Below, piece by piece: positions 62,101 through 64,000 of a DNA stretch of 64,000 bases (the stretch's first letter is position 1; each line of letters begins with the position of its first letter). A program made the translations under genes and the position numbers. This stretch comes from Leifsonia sp. ZF2019. Lineage in GTDB: Bacteria > Actinomycetota > Actinomycetes > Actinomycetales > Microbacteriaceae. The stretch spans positions 2,728,001 to 2,792,000 of the forward strand of contig NZ_CP065037.1 of NCBI RefSeq assembly GCF_019924635.1, given 5' to 3'. Under the pieces are notes generated by a model. The model saw nothing but the letters and a program-made list of their open reading frames with translations. It did no database searches and was not told where the DNA came from.

Positions 62101-63356
62101 CAGCGCACGGCTTTCACTCGGGCGACCGCGAGAGCACCCGCGAACGCGAACAATCCGGAGAGGATGAAGAGGCCCATGAACCCGCCGAGCGCGGCGACGA
62201 TGCCGGCGCCCAGCAGCGGTGCCATCGCCTGCGGCACGGCCGTGGCGATGTTCATGATGCCGAGGTCCTTGCCGCGGCTCTCCGGGTCGGGGAGCACCTG
62301 GGTGGCGAGGGCCTGGTCGACGGAGAGGAAGCAGCCGTAGCCGAGACCGAGGAGCCCGGCGGCGACCATGGCCGCCGACAGCTCGGGGACGAAGGCGAGC
62401 AGCAGGGCCGCGACGCCCTGGATGGCCGACGACAGGAAGACGAAGGCCTTGCGCCGGCCGAGCCTGTCCGAGAGCCGCCCGAACACCAGGGAGGCGACGA
62501 TCACGAAGACCATGTAGATGAGGATCAGGATCAGCAGGTCGTCGTCTGCGTCCGGATCCTTCAGCCCGAACTCCAGGAAGTAGAGCAGGAGCGACGTGCC
62601 GAACGCGTTGCCGAAGTTGACCAGGATGCGGCTCAGCAGTGTCCAGCCGAAGTCGGGATGCTCGCGCGGGCTGATCCAGAGTCCCTCGATGACGCCGCGC
62701 GCCGTCATCGGCTGGCGCAGCTCCGTGGGCAGCACGGCGTCCGGCAGGAAGAGGAAGGGCAGCACCAGCAGCAGGAGCAGCACGGCCATCGCCGCGTAGC
62801 CGACGACGGCGCCGACGAAGACGTACGTGACGAGCGAGACGCCCAGGATGATGCCGATGGCCTGCGGGGCGCTGATCCACCCCGACACGTATCCGCGCTG
62901 CGCAACGGGCACCTGGTCGCTGATCGTGGCGGTGAGCGCCGCGGTCAGCACGCAGAAACCCGTGAGGGCGAGCGACCAGAACACGCCGATGCCCACGATG
63001 GTCGTCTGCAGGCCGAGCAGCAGCAGCGCCGCGGCGAACAGCAGGGCGCCGCCCGCGATCCAGGGGCGGCGGCGGCCGAAGCGGCTGGTGGTGCGATCGG
63101 AGAGCGCGCCGGTCAGCGGGTACGCGATGATCGCACAGACGCCCGAGATGCCGGAGATCACGCCGAAGACGACGACGTTGTCGACCCAGTAGGTGGTGTT
63201 CAGCTGATTCTGCACCTGATCGGGCAGGAGCTTCTGGATGGGGGCGAGCTGCGCCATCCACACGCCCAGCCAGGCGATGGCGAAGAACGCGATCCACCGC
63301 CCGGGGACGCGGCGGGCGGGTTCGGCGAACACCGCCGGGGTGGAGGTCTCGGTCAT
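62100..63356 (-). CDS. MFS transporter, GPH/SLC45-like
   Basis: 418 residues, 12 TM helices. The loop motif GALSDRTTSRFGRRRPWIAGG is typical of sugar-cation symporters (sucrose/SLC45-like), and FGRLSDRLGRRKAFVFLS is the repeat in the second half. Start ATG 63356 overlaps the TetR stop (ATGA), so it is directly coupled to its regulator. Confidence 0.85.
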   Translation of the reverse strand: MTETSTPAVFAEPARRVPGRWIAFFAIAWLGVWMAQLAPIQKLLPDQVQNQLNTTYWVDNVVVFGVISGISGVCAIIAYPLTGALSDRTTSRFGRRRPWIAGGALLFAAALLLLGLQTTIVGIGVFWSLALTGFCVLTAALTATISDQVPVAQRGYVSGWISAPQAIGIILGVSLVTYVFVGAVVGYAAMAVLLLLLVLPFLFLPDAVLPTELRQPMTARGVIEGLWISPREHPDFGWTLLSRILVNFGNAFGTSLLLYFLEFGLKDPDADDDLLILILIYMVFVIVASLVFGRLSDRLGRRKAFVFLSSAIQGVAALLLAFVPELSAAMVAAGLLGLGYGCFLSVDQALATQVLPDPESRGKDLGIMNIATAVPQAMAPLLGAGIVAALGGFMGLFILSGLFAFAGALAVARVKAVR

Positions 63357-64000
63357 CGGGCACCTGCGTTCGGGAGGAGGGACGGGGAGGGTGACGCGGG
63401 TGGTGCGGTCGGTGCGAGTGGTGCGGTCGGTGCGAGTGGTGCGGTCGGTGCGAGTGGTGCGGTCGCCGCGAGCCCGGCGAGGGCGTCGGCGGCGAAGTCC
63501 ATGGCGGCGGTGGCCGCCGCGTCGTCGCGGGTCGCGAGCCAGGCGACGGTCATCCCATCGGTGAGCGTGACGAGCAGACGGGCGATCTGGGGCAGCGGGA
63601 GGCGCCAGCTGCTCCCGGTGAGCCGGGCCGCGTCGGCGGCCGCGTGCTCCGCGACCTCGTAGTAGCGCTCGTACTGTCGGCGGGCCAGCGGCTCGAACCC
63701 CGGCTCGCGCAGCGCCCACTGGGTCAGCTCGAACATGGCCTTCTCGCGGTCCGGGTCGGCGCGCACGCCGTCGAGGTAGTGCTGCAGCCCGCTCCGGATC
63801 GCGGCGCGGAGGTCGCCGGGCGGCGGGTCGAAGGCCGGGGCCAGATCCGACTGCTCCCCCGCGACGGCCAGCTCGACCAGTTCGGCCATGAGCTCGTCCC
63901 GTGAGGAGAACACATAGTGGAAGCTGGCGAGCGGCATGCCGGCCTCGGCGACGATCCGCCGCGTGGTCGCAGCGGCGACGCCGTCCCGAGCCACCACGCG
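63353..64000 (-). CDS. TetR-family regulator, 5' end outside window
   Basis: At least 215 residues; the first residues lie past the window edge. HTH part visible: AAATTRRIVAEAGMPLASFHYVFSSRDELMAELVEL. The C-terminus carries a low-complexity tail built from APLAPT repeats encoded by an 18-bp tandem array. It heads the MFS-PLP-oxidase operon and probably regulates it. Confidence 0.88.
   Translation of the reverse strand, partial: RVVARDGVAAATTRRIVAEAGMPLASFHYVFSSRDELMAELVELAVAGEQSDLAPAFDPPPGDLRAAIRSGLQHYLDGVRADPDREKAMFELTQWALREPGFEPLARRQYERYYEVAEHAAADAARLTGSSWRLPLPQIARLLVTLTDGMTVAWLATRDDAAATAAMDFAADALAGLAATAPLAPTAPLAPTAPLAPTAPPASPSPSLLPNAGAR
63402..63465. repeat. 18-bp tandem repeat, about 3.5 copies, inside TetR gene
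   Basis: Unit GGTGCGGTCGGTGCGAGT at 63402-63419, 63420-63437 and 63438-63455, with a partial fourth to 63465. In frame, it adds APLAPT blocks to the protein tail. Copy number can vary by slippage without breaking the frame. Confidence 0.9.

Noticed and set aside
63402..63465. Possible CRISPR array
   Set aside because: Units are directly adjacent, with no unique spacers, and lie in frame within a TetR gene.
1..64000. tRNA, rRNA, riboswitches
   Set aside because: I looked for the conserved tRNA T-loop and rRNA-type stretches and for leaders before metabolic genes; nothing convincing. A dedicated covariance-model search would settle small RNAs.

Overview
The window is high-GC actinobacterial chromosome. 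Gene content and order fit the family Microbacteriaceae, probably close to Leifsonia or Microbacterium (inference): ispH / xseA-xseB-DUF4245-carbonic anhydrase-fumC, a PIN-PhoH protein, uppS, trhA, DUF4307-greA and ilvA, plus actinobacterial DUF4245, DUF4307 and a DUF6264-like protein. Coding density is high, GTG starts are common, and many neighbours overlap by ATGA or GTGA. I saw no rRNA, tRNA, CRISPR array, transposase, integrase or prophage genes.

Layout. 1-12 kb is export: the end of a DHA2-type MFS pump, an alpha/beta hydrolase, a four-gene FtsX-type ABC operon (two large permeases, two ATPases), then a PadR-DUF1048-ATPase-permease operon behind an elaborate operator. 12-18 kb holds small accessory enzymes and hypotheticals (GNAT, phosphoribosyltransferase-like, hexapeptide acetyltransferase, lipoprotein, DUF2510/DUF4177, YCII, LON-domain, DUF427), including a truncated WapI-type immunity gene. 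18.1-19.3 kb is a lower-GC SIR2-domain gene, possibly a defence gene, lodged at the 3' end of ychF. 19.4-28.7 kb is mostly housekeeping (ychF, methyltransferase, exonuclease, rmuC, glpX, fbaA) and then an NmrA oxidoreductase divergent from an unusual HxlR-PP2C fusion protein.

28.7-31.2 kb is a small cargo cassette: an isonitrile-synthase-family gene (PvcA/DIT1, with one frameshift) and an MFS transporter, bracketed by a perfect 116-bp duplication of the ispH 3' end. 31-46 kb is core metabolism and genome maintenance. 46-53 kb carries an AI-2E-family exporter, an FtsW/RodA protein and a binding-protein-dependent ABC importer. 53-57 kb has a YcaQ-like protein, a P-loop NTPase bracketed by two copies of a 67-bp palindromic element, and the htpX-lemA pair. 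57.1-59.5 kb is a compact orphan WXG100 (type VII secretion-like) cluster. 59.5-64 kb is a translationally coupled TetR-MFS-PLP enzyme-FAD oxidase operon, cut by the window end.

The main points for a second look are: (i) two unrelated cargo insertions (SIR2 at ychF; isonitrile synthase plus MFS at ispH) that each sit at the 3' end of a conserved gene and leave a copy of that 3' end on the far side, with no recombinase in the cargo; (ii) the HxlR-PP2C fusion; (iii) the orphan WXG100 cluster; and (iv) at least three families of intergenic palindromic repeats.
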